From Plantago elongata (lineage: Eukaryota > Streptophyta > Magnoliopsida > Lamiales > Plantaginaceae): a stretch of 47,641 bases of DNA. Positions 24,366 to 35,413 of this stretch are shown here, one piece after another. Numbering within the stretch: position 1 is the stretch's first letter; the number at the start of each line of letters is the position of its first letter. The stretch is from the NCBI GenBank assembly GCA_036897095.1, contig JAYMSP010000548.1, positions 1-47,641 of the forward strand, written 5' to 3'. Both the position numbers and the translations under genes were made by a program. The notes beneath the pieces were generated by a model that did not search any database, was not told the DNA's origin, and was given only the letters and a program-made list of their open reading frames with translations.

Positions 24366-24497
24366 GCCGCTTTAGGTTATCATTTAGATGTAGATGGAAG
24401 ATTTTGGTCTTCAGCGCCATCATCTGTAATCCCTATTTTGGGGGCCGACATTGGCCTATAAGCCTATTTATATCTTGTTTACCAAAAAAAAAAAAAT

Positions 24498-26110
24498 AGA
24501 AGTTTTGAGCTCTAGGAGGATTTTGTTGCTTGATTTATTGTGCATGCTAAATTGTAGACGAAAGCTTCTCTTAAATTTAATTAACAAAATATAATCCATT
24601 ATTGTTGAAAGGATAGGACTACTTCGCCATCAAAACTATCGTGGTGGTGGCTTTCAAAAAACATCTAAGAAGCTTGTGAAAGAAAAAAAATCACGCTTAG
24701 TGATTGCATAGTTTATCTAACCCCTTGAAGGAGAGGATTCGCAAATCAAGCTCTAGTCGAGTTGCCCGAACTACCAGAGTCCACAGGCTAAGGTCTCCCA
24801 GTATGTCCGCTTTTCTTTTAGGGAAAATTGGATTTTGAGCCCACCCTGAGCATCAAATTGGGAATAGCTCCTAGCGTATTTTTTTAGTTCTTGCATAGAG
24901 CTACCAATTGTGACATGCATCAATAGACTACCGAAATTAGCCCTACTTTTTGCCAAAAATGGGCAACAAATTATGCCTCGATTTATGAGTGAAACTATGG
25001 TGACTTTGTACCCTTATCACATGTACTCATTTGATATATTATTCAATTATATGTATTCTTTCTTTTGTTTCTCATTTTCAATCAATAATATATAATAAAA
25101 TGTAAGAGTTATACCGATTTTTATATTTTTTTCATCCTCTACAAATAGACACCAATCTTCACTATATTTCAAACGCTATAAATTTTATAATTTCTAAACT
25201 CTACAAATGGAGACCAAATTTGATAGTATGGATATCATCTCCTATTTTCTTTAATACAGTATGTTATTATGTTGAATTCTATTATCATTATTTTTTCCTA
25301 ATATATTTTACGCAAATTCTATTATCATTATTTTTTCTAATATATTTTACGCAAATTTTTATGAGTAACGGTTTAAACGTCTATAATGGTAACTTTATTG
25401 TCATTTCAGACATTATTAAATCGAAACAATACTAAGTTGTAGTATATACGTAAGGTCAAGTATTAATAAATGATGGATTTACGCAATTGAAATAATATAT
25501 TGGTTTAGACTTTTGATTGAGATTGATCCGTGCTAATTTGAAGACAGGTGTGATGCTAATGCATGAAATTAAAATATGTTGTTTTCATGTTATGCATTGA
25601 GACAATATACATGATGGATAATGTATGAAATTGTAAATATACATTTTAACAGTATTTATTTTATTCAATATTTTCAATTAATAGTATATAATAAAATATA
25701 AATTATATAAATGTAATAGTTATATCATTTTTTTTTATGTTTTTTCGTCATCTACATATAAATACTAATATCGACTATATTTCAAACGCTAAATTTTTTG
25801 TTCTTCCTCTTACATTATATTTAAACATCAACCATACTATTGTATTTATTTTCAATATTACAGTGATTAAATAATACTACTATGTCATACATTTCAATAA
25901 TACAGTGATATTGTATTCTCAAATCATATGATACAATACTAATTTATAATACTACTGTATTATACATATACGCATAGAAGCAAGATGCACGTAGAATACA
26001 ATACCATTGTATTTATAATTCAATATTAGTGTATCGAAATTGTATTATAATACAATACCGTTGTATTATAGATTTTGTATAATACATTACTATTGTATAT
26101 TATTATCATA
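24498..26110. other. AT-rich intergenic DNA with duplicated blocks
   Basis: No gene is supportable. A block around 25075-25220 (AATAATATATAATAAAATGTAAGAG..., ACTATATTTCAAACGCTA) recurs diverged around 25670-25830. A 39-bp tandem repeat lies at 25275-25352 (AATTCTATTATCATTATTTT). From about 25850 to 26100 the words TACAATAC and GTATTGTA recur in both orientations. Confidence 0.6.
25275..25352. repeat. 39-bp tandem duplication
   Basis: AATTCTATTATCATTATTTT plus the following TTCCTAATATATTTTACGCA occurs twice in direct succession, with a one-base deletion in the second copy. Confidence 0.92.
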
Positions 26111-26117
26111 TTTATAG

Positions 26118-26800
26118 ATCTCGGGGTGAATGGGTGGTGATGAAAGACGGGCAGTGGTGGAGGTGGGATGCAATGCAGTGGTGGATCTGGTGGGTGGTGA
26201 ATCGAGGTGGGAGGAGGGCGGTGGGTGGTCGATCGGTCTAGACAAAGTGATGGAAATGGCGGGAGGTGGTTCTGGACGAGTGGAGGAGCAGCGGATCTGG
26301 TGAGAGGCGAGTGGAAGAGTTGTGGTGGTAGAGTGGTAGAGTGGTAGAGCATATCTGGGGGTGGTTCGGTTGGAGGGCAGTGGTGTTGGAGTGACGATGG
26401 TTGTGCAGTGGGCGGTGGATCGGGGCGGCGGAGTTGAGGTGGTGATCGATGGACGGAGAGTGGTGGATCGGATGGTTGTGGGCGGGTGGACTATGGTGGC
26501 GTGGAGAGTCGTGGTGTGGGTGGTGGCCTTGTGGAAGGAGATGCGTGGTGGACGGTGGGAGGAGGTGGCAGTGAGTGGTGGTGGACTGTGAATCTAGATG
26601 GTGGTGGGCGGGGAGTGGTAGATTGGGGAAGTGGTGGTGGTGTTGGACGGCGAAAGTGTGATTGTGGTGGTGAACTACGGAGAAGCTGTGGTGGACGGGT
26701 GGTGGGTGAGTGGTGGACGGTGAAGCTTCGGTAGTGGACGATGAAGCGGTGGTGGGTGGTGGGAGGCGGGCAGTGGAGGTGGTTAATCGGAGGTGGGAAA
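26118..26800. repeat. GTGG-rich degenerate minisatellite with strong strand asymmetry
   Basis: About 680 bp are dominated on the plus strand by GTGG, GGTGGTGGG, GTGGATCGG and GGACGGTG words, with C nearly excluded. The composition differs sharply from the AT-rich flanks. Open frames on either strand (Gly/Val/Trp-rich on plus, Pro/His-rich on minus) come from the low complexity and show no protein signature. Runs of GG doublets make G-quadruplex or triplex structures plausible. Confidence 0.8.
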
Positions 26801-27279
26801 AGTGAGAAGTGAGAATAGAGAAGAAAGAAAGGGTGAATGAGAGAGATGAAAATGAATTGATGGTGGTATTGATTAAATGAAAAGTGATAGTGACATTTGT
26901 GCTTTATTGTCGGGAATGAGTCAGAAACAAAAGAAGTGAACTGGGGTTATTATGGTCATTTCGCACTACAATAGTGAGGGCAAAAGAGGCTAGTAGCTAT
27001 AGGCAATGTTGAATTGAACGAGGTGCCGGCCCCAACTCTCCCTTTCTTTTGACTGCACTACCGATGTGGTAAATTGAACAATCTTTTATCAGCGTTAATC
27101 AAAGTTTGGACTCATGGACTATTTGGGCCTTTGCATGGACCAGCTTGAATTACAATGTGTCGGTTAACATAAATTTGTTTGCTGGTTAATTAAGTTTAGA
27201 CTCAAGACTACTCTCATAAAAATGATGTGGGATAACACGTATTAACACGAATTTAGTATCAAAGACTATTTTCATAGAA
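26801..27279. other. intergenic DNA left of the solo LTR
   Basis: Begins with a purine-rich GAGAAGTGAGAATAGAG-type tract and has no gene. The last 100 bp hold two units of a degenerate repeat (AGACT.AAGACTA.T.TCATA.AAA), whose third unit lies beyond the LTR at about 30259-30300. Confidence 0.6.
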
Positions 27280-30237
27280 ACAATTGTAGCGGCCATGTTT
27301 CGGATCGAGGTCGCCACGTCAAGGGTTATGCCGAACTTCCAAATACATAGATATATCAAAGTAATAATTATTACAGACCCCAAATGTAATTTATAATTCG
27401 ATAGTTATTACGCACATCTATGAGCGGCAGCGGAATAACAATGCCTACAGTCAGTCTGTCTGTCTATCTACCCCGACCTTTCCTCGTGCTCTAAACCTGG
27501 GAAATCAAAGTTAAACAGGAAGAGCGTAAGTCAACAGACTTAGTAAGGATAATCAAGCAAGTATAAGAAAATGCATGAATGCAACAGGATAGCAAACTCA
27601 CACAACATGCTGATCATGCAATATTTTAAACAGGGGGAAACCGTTAACAGTCAATCAGGATCATAGCACATGAAAGGTGTCAGATTTATAGTACTAAATA
27701 GTAATTGTCTTGGGCTGGACCGAACGGATCAGGTTTCGGTCAAACAACAAGTAGCGGCGTGACCGTGCGGGAGTTGCTTTTATGACGGTCACGACCCATC
27801 ACAACTCATAAAATAGGACCGTTTGAATAGTCTAAACAGTCAGTCAGAAGCCCGAACAGGTAGCGATGCAGATCGCTTTACAACATTTGTCGACAACGTC
27901 GACCAGGACGGTTTCCCAAGTTTTTCCAAAACAGTGTGTGGTTGCTTTTAAAAATCATTTTTCGTGCAATGCAATTCATATGGATCAACAAGACATAATC
28001 AGGATGAAATATCAAGAGATGACTGGAATAGAATAATCAATAGGTCAGAATATCAAGGTATATCCAAAAGACAAGTCAATAACAGTTATACAGCCTAGAA
28101 TCGCAATTAGTAATCGGGTCAGTCGGTCGTCGTCGTGTAGCCGGAGTCAGTGTTAGGCAGACAGATAAATAGGCAGGAACAGGTACGGGAATTTAAAGAC
28201 TGGAAGGGTAACAACTTTTCCAGGGCCGGATGCCGAAAGCCTGAAATCGCTCACCTTGAATGGACTGGTATGCTATGCAACTTCGAAATCCTGATGCACG
28301 GACAATGCTAGTTAGCTTTTACGCAATAATAACTATAAGACTCCCGAAAAATACCCCCCAACAACAATTACGACACGAAGACGTTTATGCACATAATTCC
28401 ATATAATCGTATGGAATCAACCAAATATATTCATTTTGACGACGAGCATAACACATAACAAATATCTTCATGATACCTCAACTTCCTAAGAAAAATGAAT
28501 ACAGAATAATCGGAAACAGAACAACTCAATTTGCCGACTCTTGGACTTCCTAACTCCACATAGCATACTTTGCAAAAGATAGGCTATCCTATTCAAAATT
28601 GTTGTCATTATATAGAACACCATAGGAGCACTGTATCCTACCAATTCCTAGTTATGCATTTATAAGATGTATGGGAATGTAGCAATCTGATCTTATCTAA
28701 ATTCTATAAAGCATATGGACATCTGATTGTTCCTGCGGCGGAACAAAGTGCATTTCATTTTCTCATAGAACAACCAGAACCGACACAACATATAAGAGCA
28801 AGGACTAGCTGTTCCAATCACACAAGTTGTCAACACCTAAATAGCTAATAACCTAGACTCGAACAACTACTCAAACCAATCATCACAGAAACAGCCCAAT
28901 GCGGATTAAACTATCAAATCCAGCTCCTCTAATTTTACTCAACATGTATAAACTAATATTCGATTGTAAATCCTAGTTTCACAACACTGAGTAGCCCGGG
29001 GCAGGGCAAATAACCAAAACATAACATATCCAGACCACACATATACAAACTCGACTAGAACCGGAACCAACCTATGGTAAGCCATACCCGCATACGCAAT
29101 CGAAGATGAAGAATAAACACAACAACACACAGCATAGCCTCACACAGTAACATCATCCACTCCGTGGACTGCAAGCAGGTATCAACATAGCACTAATATG
29201 GATAACAGTATATACAGAGTTTAACCATACGCAGGAAACCCTCTCAATGCACATGTAATCAACTAATACGGCAGCATATACGTGACACACAATGCTCGTC
29301 ATGCCGGCAAGGCAGTGACGGTCACCAACCATACGCAGACTCAACATATAGCAATGCAACAGACAATAATTGATTTCACTATTCCCATCCCAAATTCGAG
29401 AAAAAATATCGGAAAAGGAATAGGTTACTAACCGGAGTTGATCGCGAGTAACGACTCTAATCCGGTAGGTAGGCGCGGTGGGTGGCGGCGATGAGAGGCT
29501 GAGGTGCGAGTGAACTGAGGCGAGAAAGAGAGAGCGGGACTATTTAAATTTTCCCGGTGGTGTGGTGACAGGGAGGAGGCGGGGAGGTCGGGTATTTATA
29601 GGTGAGAAGACGCCGACCACTCGGCCGGAATTTTTCCGTGTAGTGACGCGTGTTCCGCCAAGCATCATCTCCCGGCCACGCGTCATTCTCCGGCCATGTA
29701 TCGTTGAGGGGCAATCCGGTCTTTTTCAGCGGCAGCGGCGGTCGGTGATGTCGGCGCCTTAACGGAGAAGGAAGACGGCACGATCGGTTTCTCGTGGATC
29801 GATTTGAACGGACGGAAATGGAAAAGAATTTGGGGGAAGAAGAAGATAAGTGAAGGGGTATAATGTGTATTTTACCATTATATAAACCTAGTTTCTTCTG
29901 GACTCCAAATGGCTCGTAAATAAATTCCGAAAAATACAAATTCGATATCCGGAACAATAGCGGACACAAACTGAACTAGGATAAAAATAAAAAAATATTT
30001 TTTTTATTATTTATGTTTACTATTATTTTATTAATATAATATCAAATAACATTGGAACGCTACTTGTAATTAACTGGCGGATATGACCGGCCGTTAATTT
30101 TCGAGTTTGACCCGTTGTTAACGGTCAACATACTCGCACGCGTCGAGTCAGGAGTCAGTGGTCAATTCAAGATAATAATATTATTATCGAATTAATTAAT
30201 GATACAACGTAATAAAATTCATGGTTCTTACAACAAT
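27280..30237 (-). mobile_element. solo LTR, probably Ty3/gypsy (Tekay/Del-like), with 5-bp target duplication
   Basis: The LTR spans 27285-30232 (2948 bp). It starts TGTAGCGG and ends TTCTTACA on the plus strand and is flanked by exact ACAAT copies at 27280-27284 and 30233-30237. Read on the minus strand it starts TGTAAGAACCATGAATTTTA and ends GGCCGCTACA, like long chromovirus LTRs. A TATAAATACC box lies at 29600-29591 and a second AATTTAAATA at 29550-29541, so U3 would be about 630 bp. There is no internal polyprotein and no second LTR, so the element probably recombined to a solo LTR. The open frames inside show no domains. The superfamily call rests on length and end sequences only. Confidence 0.82.
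29591..29600 (-). promoter_or_regulatory. TATA box inside the solo LTR
   Basis: TATAAATACC on the minus strand sits about 630 bp from the LTR start, as expected for the U3/R boundary. A CT-rich CTCTCTCTTTCTCGCC segment follows, like a retroelement leader. Confidence 0.5.
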
Positions 30238-30427
30238 ATGATAACAAATATTTTGCATGCTGGTTAACACGAAAGACTCGAGACTATTCTCATAGAAATT
30301 CTTCTGGTCTTTCACTGACAAATTATAACATACCAAAGATCAAGTTCTTCCCGACTTGAGAGAGTAAAGCTTCGTTGAGCTCACTCTTTGGCAAAACCAT
30401 TGACCTATCGACCAACATAAGATCACC
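30238..30427. other. intergenic DNA between solo LTR and kinase fragment
   Basis: Contains the third unit of the degenerate repeat seen left of the LTR (TGCTGGTTAACACGAAAGAC at about 30258). The remainder may be the old 5' flank or leader of the kinase fragment. Confidence 0.5.
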
Positions 30428-30812
30428 GTGGGTTGTTCCTTCTACGGATTGAACGCCCTATGTGATGCCGTTAATGATGGTGGTGACGTTAGGATCAACG
30501 ACAATCGCTTCCAGATCATCAAGCATCTCGGTGAGGGTGGATTCGCCTTTGTTTACCTTGTCAAGGAGATTCCTTCCTCTGATCCTGCTAATGTTGCCGG
30601 TATTTCATCCAAAATCAAGGGCTCTTCTCACATTTCTGATGATGGAACATATGCCATGAAGAAAGTTCTCATTCAGAGCAGTGAGCAACTGGATGCAGTA
30701 AGGCAGGAGACTCAAGTTTGTCCCAGTTCAACCACCCCAACCTTCTTCCTCCGCTTGATCATCCAATCATTGCAGTCAAGGCTATTCAGAATTACATTGT
30801 GTGAAATGATCT
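30428..30812 (+). pseudogene. STK16-like serine/threonine kinase 5' fragment, broken
   Basis: The translation matches the N-terminus of plant STK16/NAK-type kinases: GCSFYGLNALCDAVN, NRFQIIKHLGEGGFAFVYLV (glycine loop) and DDGTYAMKKVLIQSSEQLD (subdomain II Lys in AMKK). The expected start codon is GTG (30428-30430) instead of ATG. After VRQET the frame shifts. In another frame the homologous segment continues as SLSQFNHPNLLPPLDHPIIA, then VKAIQNYIV and a stop. The rest of the kinase (HRD, DFG regions) is absent. The fragment has no visible intron, so it may be a truncated processed copy or a captured exon, and it cannot make a kinase. Confidence 0.82.
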
Positions 30813-31342
30813 AGGCCTATTTATAGGCTCATTTTGCCGGGATAATATGTAGCCATCGTGTTGTCTCTGCCATACTAGATTATGTATAACAACTGCCAAC
30901 AAAATGTATCCTCCACTCAATAGATACCTTACAATGAAATATGTATACATCCTCCCTTGCACCCGATATCATTCATCTTTATAAAAACATTTGCATCGAT
31001 GATATCCAAATTTATGTTGATAAGCCAATTTCAAAATTCTCCAAGTGCTCGAATACGGGAATTTATGTTTCTGCCAAAGACAAAAATTTCTGAACATGCT
31101 AATACAGTGTACAAACTTGCATCGCATTGCTATCAAAAGGTAGACAAATATAGCAAGTCTATGAAATCTATTCATGAAAAAGACAAGTAGCACGAAAACA
31201 TATACTACTTCATAAAGTATCATTAGCTGAATAACTGCACACATGTAGACGATCCTAATAGAGTAAGAACAGAGTCTACAAGGATAAGATGTTCAATCAG
31301 TACACATAACATGGCTTCTACACTAGCTTCCATAACGTTTCT
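30813..31342. other. intergenic DNA, probably 3' UTR of the RING gene at its right end
   Basis: No coding domain was seen. The RING gene runs on the minus strand, so its 3' untranslated region should fall within the right part of this stretch. Confidence 0.5.
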
Positions 31343-34300
31343 CTACCTGTACACCTCCATGCCTATATACTTGGAAGAGTGGCACAGGGGACAGGCACTC
31401 GTTTTACTTTCACACTCTTTACACAGGCACAGATGCTTACACGGTAACAAAAGCATGCATACTTCATTGACTCTACAAACCTTGCACAGCATCGATTCAT
31501 CTGTTTGGTTCTGTTTGTTTCGGAGTAAAGGGAGATCTAGCGGATGACCGTTACAGCAGGATGCTGTATCGTCAACTTCACTATCTCCACACCCTTCCTT
31601 ACCATCCCTGCCTTGTGCATAAACCTGCTGCAGGTTAAGTTTGAGCGCATTGATCACGTTCTCATTGTATTTGGCCTGCTCTTGCCAGGAGTTGGCCTCC
31701 ATGGCTATCTGCTCGATTTGTGACTCAAGCTCCATGTTCTTCTCGTTGATTTTCTCTACCTCTGCCTCTTTCTCTCGAAGTTTACGTAGTACCTTGCCTT
31801 CAATGTACGAGATGGTCTGGAGTTGGTTCTCGTGAAACTTTTCCAAAAGAGCATGCCTCAATCGATCTCCCTGTCAAGGATAACACATTAATAACCAAAC
31901 CATGACAATGACCTAGATTATAATCTTTGGAATTTGGAATTAAGAGAGAACTGTTTTTGTGAACTAGATGATATGTTACTTATTCTTGAAAACGAGTCAG
32001 ACATGTAATTCAGCTCACAAGGGATACTAATCAGAACCCCAAAGCTACGCAACTAGTGTCCCAAAGATAGTTCTAACCTTACATGCAATCTCTCCAACTG
32101 CAAATCCTCTGTCATCTCAACCAAAAAAAAAAAAGACCTGGAAGATGTGATATTTTTAACTCACAGACTTTTGCCAACGATTCTTGCTAATGTAGAAGAA
32201 AAAATGTGTGTGCAAGCCTGCAAGGACACAACTTAGGCAAATTGTTGGACTCAAAGACTCTACGACACTGTTTTATAATATGATTTAATAAAGTTGAAAA
32301 TGACAAATGAGCGATGAAAACCAGAATCCCAAACATTCCATCTCGTTCTAACAGTGAACAGAACCTTGCTAACCACACATTCCTGACATCTCACCAAGAC
32401 TGGAATTTGATATTTATCCTGTCAAATAGAGTTATAGACAATTATACATTTTGAGAAATGAGACTTGGAGATTCTCACTTCATGAAAAGATAATTGTTTG
32501 CTGACAGCCTATTCTAAATTGGAGAAAACAATATGCATGGAAGAACAAGACATTTGGAACTGCATTAAATTCTCCAATCAGGATCAATGAAAGAATTCAA
32601 TCTAAGCTTATTCAGTTATAAGACAAAGTCACAAAGCAAAGGTTTTGTGCCTTGACCAATCAGCTGCAGTTGCAGAACAAAGGACACTATGCCTAGCTGT
32701 AGGTTATTAGGAGTTCTCACAGTATCAGCTTGCTTATATATCTTCTGGCTTAACTAGTGTCTGAAACATAATTTGATATCTTGGTGGGTGTAAAAGAGCA
32801 AGATTTACTCGTGAGTACAGTATGTAATAATGAGCGTATATTGCTTATCACACAGAAATTTATGTTAGGTGTCAAGCTACTCTTCGCAAAGTTTCTACAT
32901 AATTATTTAATCATGGACATTCTTTACTGCCATGATAGATATAGTTAAACATGCAGCTCATTAAAGAACCGCCAAACACGGAAATAAGATTGAATATCCA
33001 TAATATACTTGGTGAGTCACTTTCATGTTCAATCTGAGCCTTAATTGGAAAATAAACATATAAACAAGCCCTAGTTCATGCAATTTGTGACTGCGGCAGG
33101 ATATCAACCAATACAATGAAACTCAACATCAAAATGCAGAGTTTATTACTTGCAAACAATCCCGAGACAATTCCAATGTTATACAATAGTAAGCAACTGC
33201 TACTACTATAATTTAAAGACAAAAACTTGTCCGGGGCGGTCCTATATTAAGACACATCTTAAAGATTATAAATCACACCACCACCTATCTAAATGCAAGC
33301 GCATTCCCAATGCGCATACACAACTTAAACATTAGTAGTAAGTAATAACCACACCACCACCAGCCGAAGGGATAGACCTGAATTTACGCTGTGCAAAACA
33401 AGTTGTTCTCTACTATATAAAGATATCATTTATACATGTACCAATGTCCAATTTCCTATACAAAAAAGGGATAAAAATAGTTGCAGCCCATACCTTACCC
33501 TGCCCAATTGTAACCAAATAATTACAATTAAAACTGTACTGGTAGTCACGTTAATCCAGAAGCACAACTAAATTCTCGCATTTGGCAGACTCGCGTTATA
33601 ATTTACCATCAATCCATCTACAAGGAGACAGAATCGTTACTAGACTTGACATCGCCAGCTGACACCACAAGCTAAACAAGTCAATTTGTTACACAAATCA
33701 ACGTACATCATCATAAATGCTGGCAGCAGGAGCAATCTGCGTGTTAGGTTACATTTCATTCACACTTTATATTTCCAAATTTCCTCATGTCTCCTCACAC
33801 GACGCATACAGCTCCATATTAATTTCAGGTGTTAATCGGGGTTGCCTCCTCCAACCACCATTACTATCACTTTTACTCATATTTATCGTATTCCATTGTG
33901 CTCAACCACTAACGAGTCCCCATCTCTATCTTCATAGTATTGATCAAGTCACCACAAAGATGCTACAACTTCTTTAACTTGATAGAGCTAAAGTAGTGCA
34001 GGAAGTGACAAGTGATATTCACAAAAAAGCAAATAAATTCATTGAAACGAAAATAACAAATCGAGAAATCCCCACCTGAAGCTTAACATATCTATCAATC
34101 TCCGCATCATGCCTGCGCAACTCACGATCCAAATCAACACCTACAAGCCCCAGCAAAGAGGAGTCACCTGAAGAAGCTGCTCTGGGGTTATCCAGAGAAA
34201 GCTCCAGCCCGGTAGACACTGAGCCGGGTTGTAGAAGATCCACAGATGAAGACATCTGCGAATTATTGTTATTTTTATAAATGTTAAGACTGTTTTCAAG

Positions 34301-34785
34301 AAAAAGTCTTTCTTTGGGTTTCTTCCTGTTTAACTCCAACCCATAATTCCACTGTAAGTCCGAATTTTCTTCCGGTGCTAAACCTGCGACTTGAACTGAA
34401 CCCACAACACAAAAGTGAGGACTTTTAGCTGACAAAATTATGAATATAGTCAAGTATATGAAAAAATTGATGAAACCCCAGATTAAAGATTAGATTTTTA
34501 CAAGCAGGGATGTAAGGGGGATGATGATCAAGAGCGTTGAAGTAGGTCACTTGCTGTGAAAGCTGATTTCCCTCCATGTTCTTGCTGTCGTCGCATAAAG
34601 CTCTGAAATTGAAGAAGAAACGGATAGATTAGGAAAATACAGAAAGAGGAAAAGCAGAAATTAGTTTGACAATGAAGCTAATCAGATTGTTGAAGTTACC
34701 TGAAGAAGGGTCTGCTAGATTCTTGAGTTTGTGAAGATGGGTATTGAAGAAATTGCTGGTACTGGTCTGGATGGAAAGAGGCCAT
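31343..34785 (-). CDS. BOI/SBP1-type RING E3 ubiquitin ligase, 4 exons
   Basis: This is a probable E3 ubiquitin ligase of the family with BOI (BOTRYTIS SUSCEPTIBLE1 INTERACTOR), BRG proteins and petunia S-RNase-binding SBP1, linked to stress, cell-death and gibberellin responses. The rebuilt CDS is complement(31343..31870, 34076..34395, 34502..34602, 34700..34785), 344 aa, with GT-AG introns and consistent phases. The N-terminus is MASFHPDQYQQFLQYPSSQ. Exon 2/3 joins as YIPAFQVAGLAPEE. The pre-coil segment GVDLDRELRRHDAEIDRYVK leads, across the exon 3/4 join, to LQGDRLRHALLEKF, then a coiled coil at about 184-258. The C-terminal C3HC4 RING has ligands C298, C301, C313, H315, C319, C322, C329 and C332. 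The last intron (31871-34075) is 2.2 kb. Family is clear; the exact orthologue is not. Confidence 0.94.
31871..34075 (-). other. 2.2-kb intron of the RING ligase gene
   Basis: Long third intron bounded by CAG|GTGGGG and TTGACAG|GGAGAT. Short frames inside have no recognisable domain. I saw no transposon end or RNA gene in it. Confidence 0.75.
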
Positions 34786-35246
34786 TGATGAACGAAGGAA
34801 GATGAGAAAAGGAGATTTGACTACAGTAATTGTTTCGATAGAAACGAATAATTTTGCTGTTAGAAGAAATTTGAGGAAAAATCAGAAACAAAACCGGACC
34901 GGATGTTCAATCGGATAACCAATAAGTCATGGTTCGACCGTTTTCTCTGGTCAAACGGATTGTCATCTTGTTTCTACTGTTATGTTTGTCATTCCTTCCG
35001 CTATTGTATAACATTTTTTTGGGCTTCAAATGACAAAGCAGACTTTGTATTTTGGGCTTGGTTAAGGTTTTAGAGCAAAGCGGAATCAGTTTTGCTTGGA
35101 CTTTTGGTGTTGGATTTGGGGTAAGCCCAAAATGGTGGGTCATGTGCATGCAATTTTATCTGGTGGATTGTGGAATACCTAACTCAACGTCTATAGTTAA
35201 GGAATATTAAAAGAAAATAGAGAACAAATTCTAACTCCGCTATTTT
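34786..35246. other. RING gene promoter region
   Basis: Upstream of the minus-strand RING gene. The 80 bp beside the ATG is purine-rich on the plus strand. No motif could be assigned with confidence. The open frame at 34907-35149 has no recognisable domain. Confidence 0.5.
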
Positions 35247-35247
35247 A

Positions 35248-35413
35248 TACTCCATTCGTTCCAGTCCAGATACAAATTTTAACAAAAAATTCAATAATTA
35301 GAAGAAAAGGTGATAAAGTAGAAAAAACATATAATGTAGAAGATATAATAATAAAATACTAGGGAGAAGGATAGAAAGATTAAATTAGAACGGACTGAAA
35401 TGGAATACGAGAA
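35248..35413. mobile_element. Stowaway-like MITE
   Basis: After a TA (35248-35249) comes CTCCATTCGTTCCAGTCC. The right end, CGGACTGAAATGGAATACGAG, is on the reverse strand CTCGTATTCCATTTCAGTCC. Both are degenerate versions of Stowaway terminal repeats, and the size of about 160 bp is typical. A further Stowaway-type end (GGGACGGAGGAAGTA) lies at 35541-35555, possibly from a nested or adjacent copy. Non-coding. Confidence 0.6.

Larger units (their letters stand above)
23201..24497 (+). mobile_element. 5'-truncated, decayed LINE (non-LTR retrotransposon) 3' end
   Basis: This is the C-terminal part of a plant LINE ORF2 in broken frames. From about 23201 the translation shows a CWKVGDG-type segment that follows the reverse transcriptase in plant LINEs. 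23439-23792 encodes the zinc-binding RVT domain (SAYHTLRKH, WKLIWQSKLSNKFKHFFWLA, CGVCVG...DVHHILRHC). 23941-24362 encodes an RNase H domain (WVKLNVDGSC, ETELQGLLHGLELA, VETDSETILSWV) broken by an in-frame stop after GLELA and ending near ANTCADI. A 13-A tail at 24484-24496 closes the element. The reverse transcriptase core and endonuclease are absent. No clear target-site duplication was found. Confidence 0.88.

Noticed and set aside
26026-26734. Pro/His-rich and Gly/Val/Trp-rich open frames in the GTGG tract
   Set aside because: They are by-products of low-complexity DNA; absence of stops follows from the base composition.
28939-29969. Minus-strand frames (63, 68 and 141 codons) inside the solo LTR
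   Set aside because: No retroelement or cellular domain; LTRs are non-coding and these look like chance frames in GC-richer DNA.
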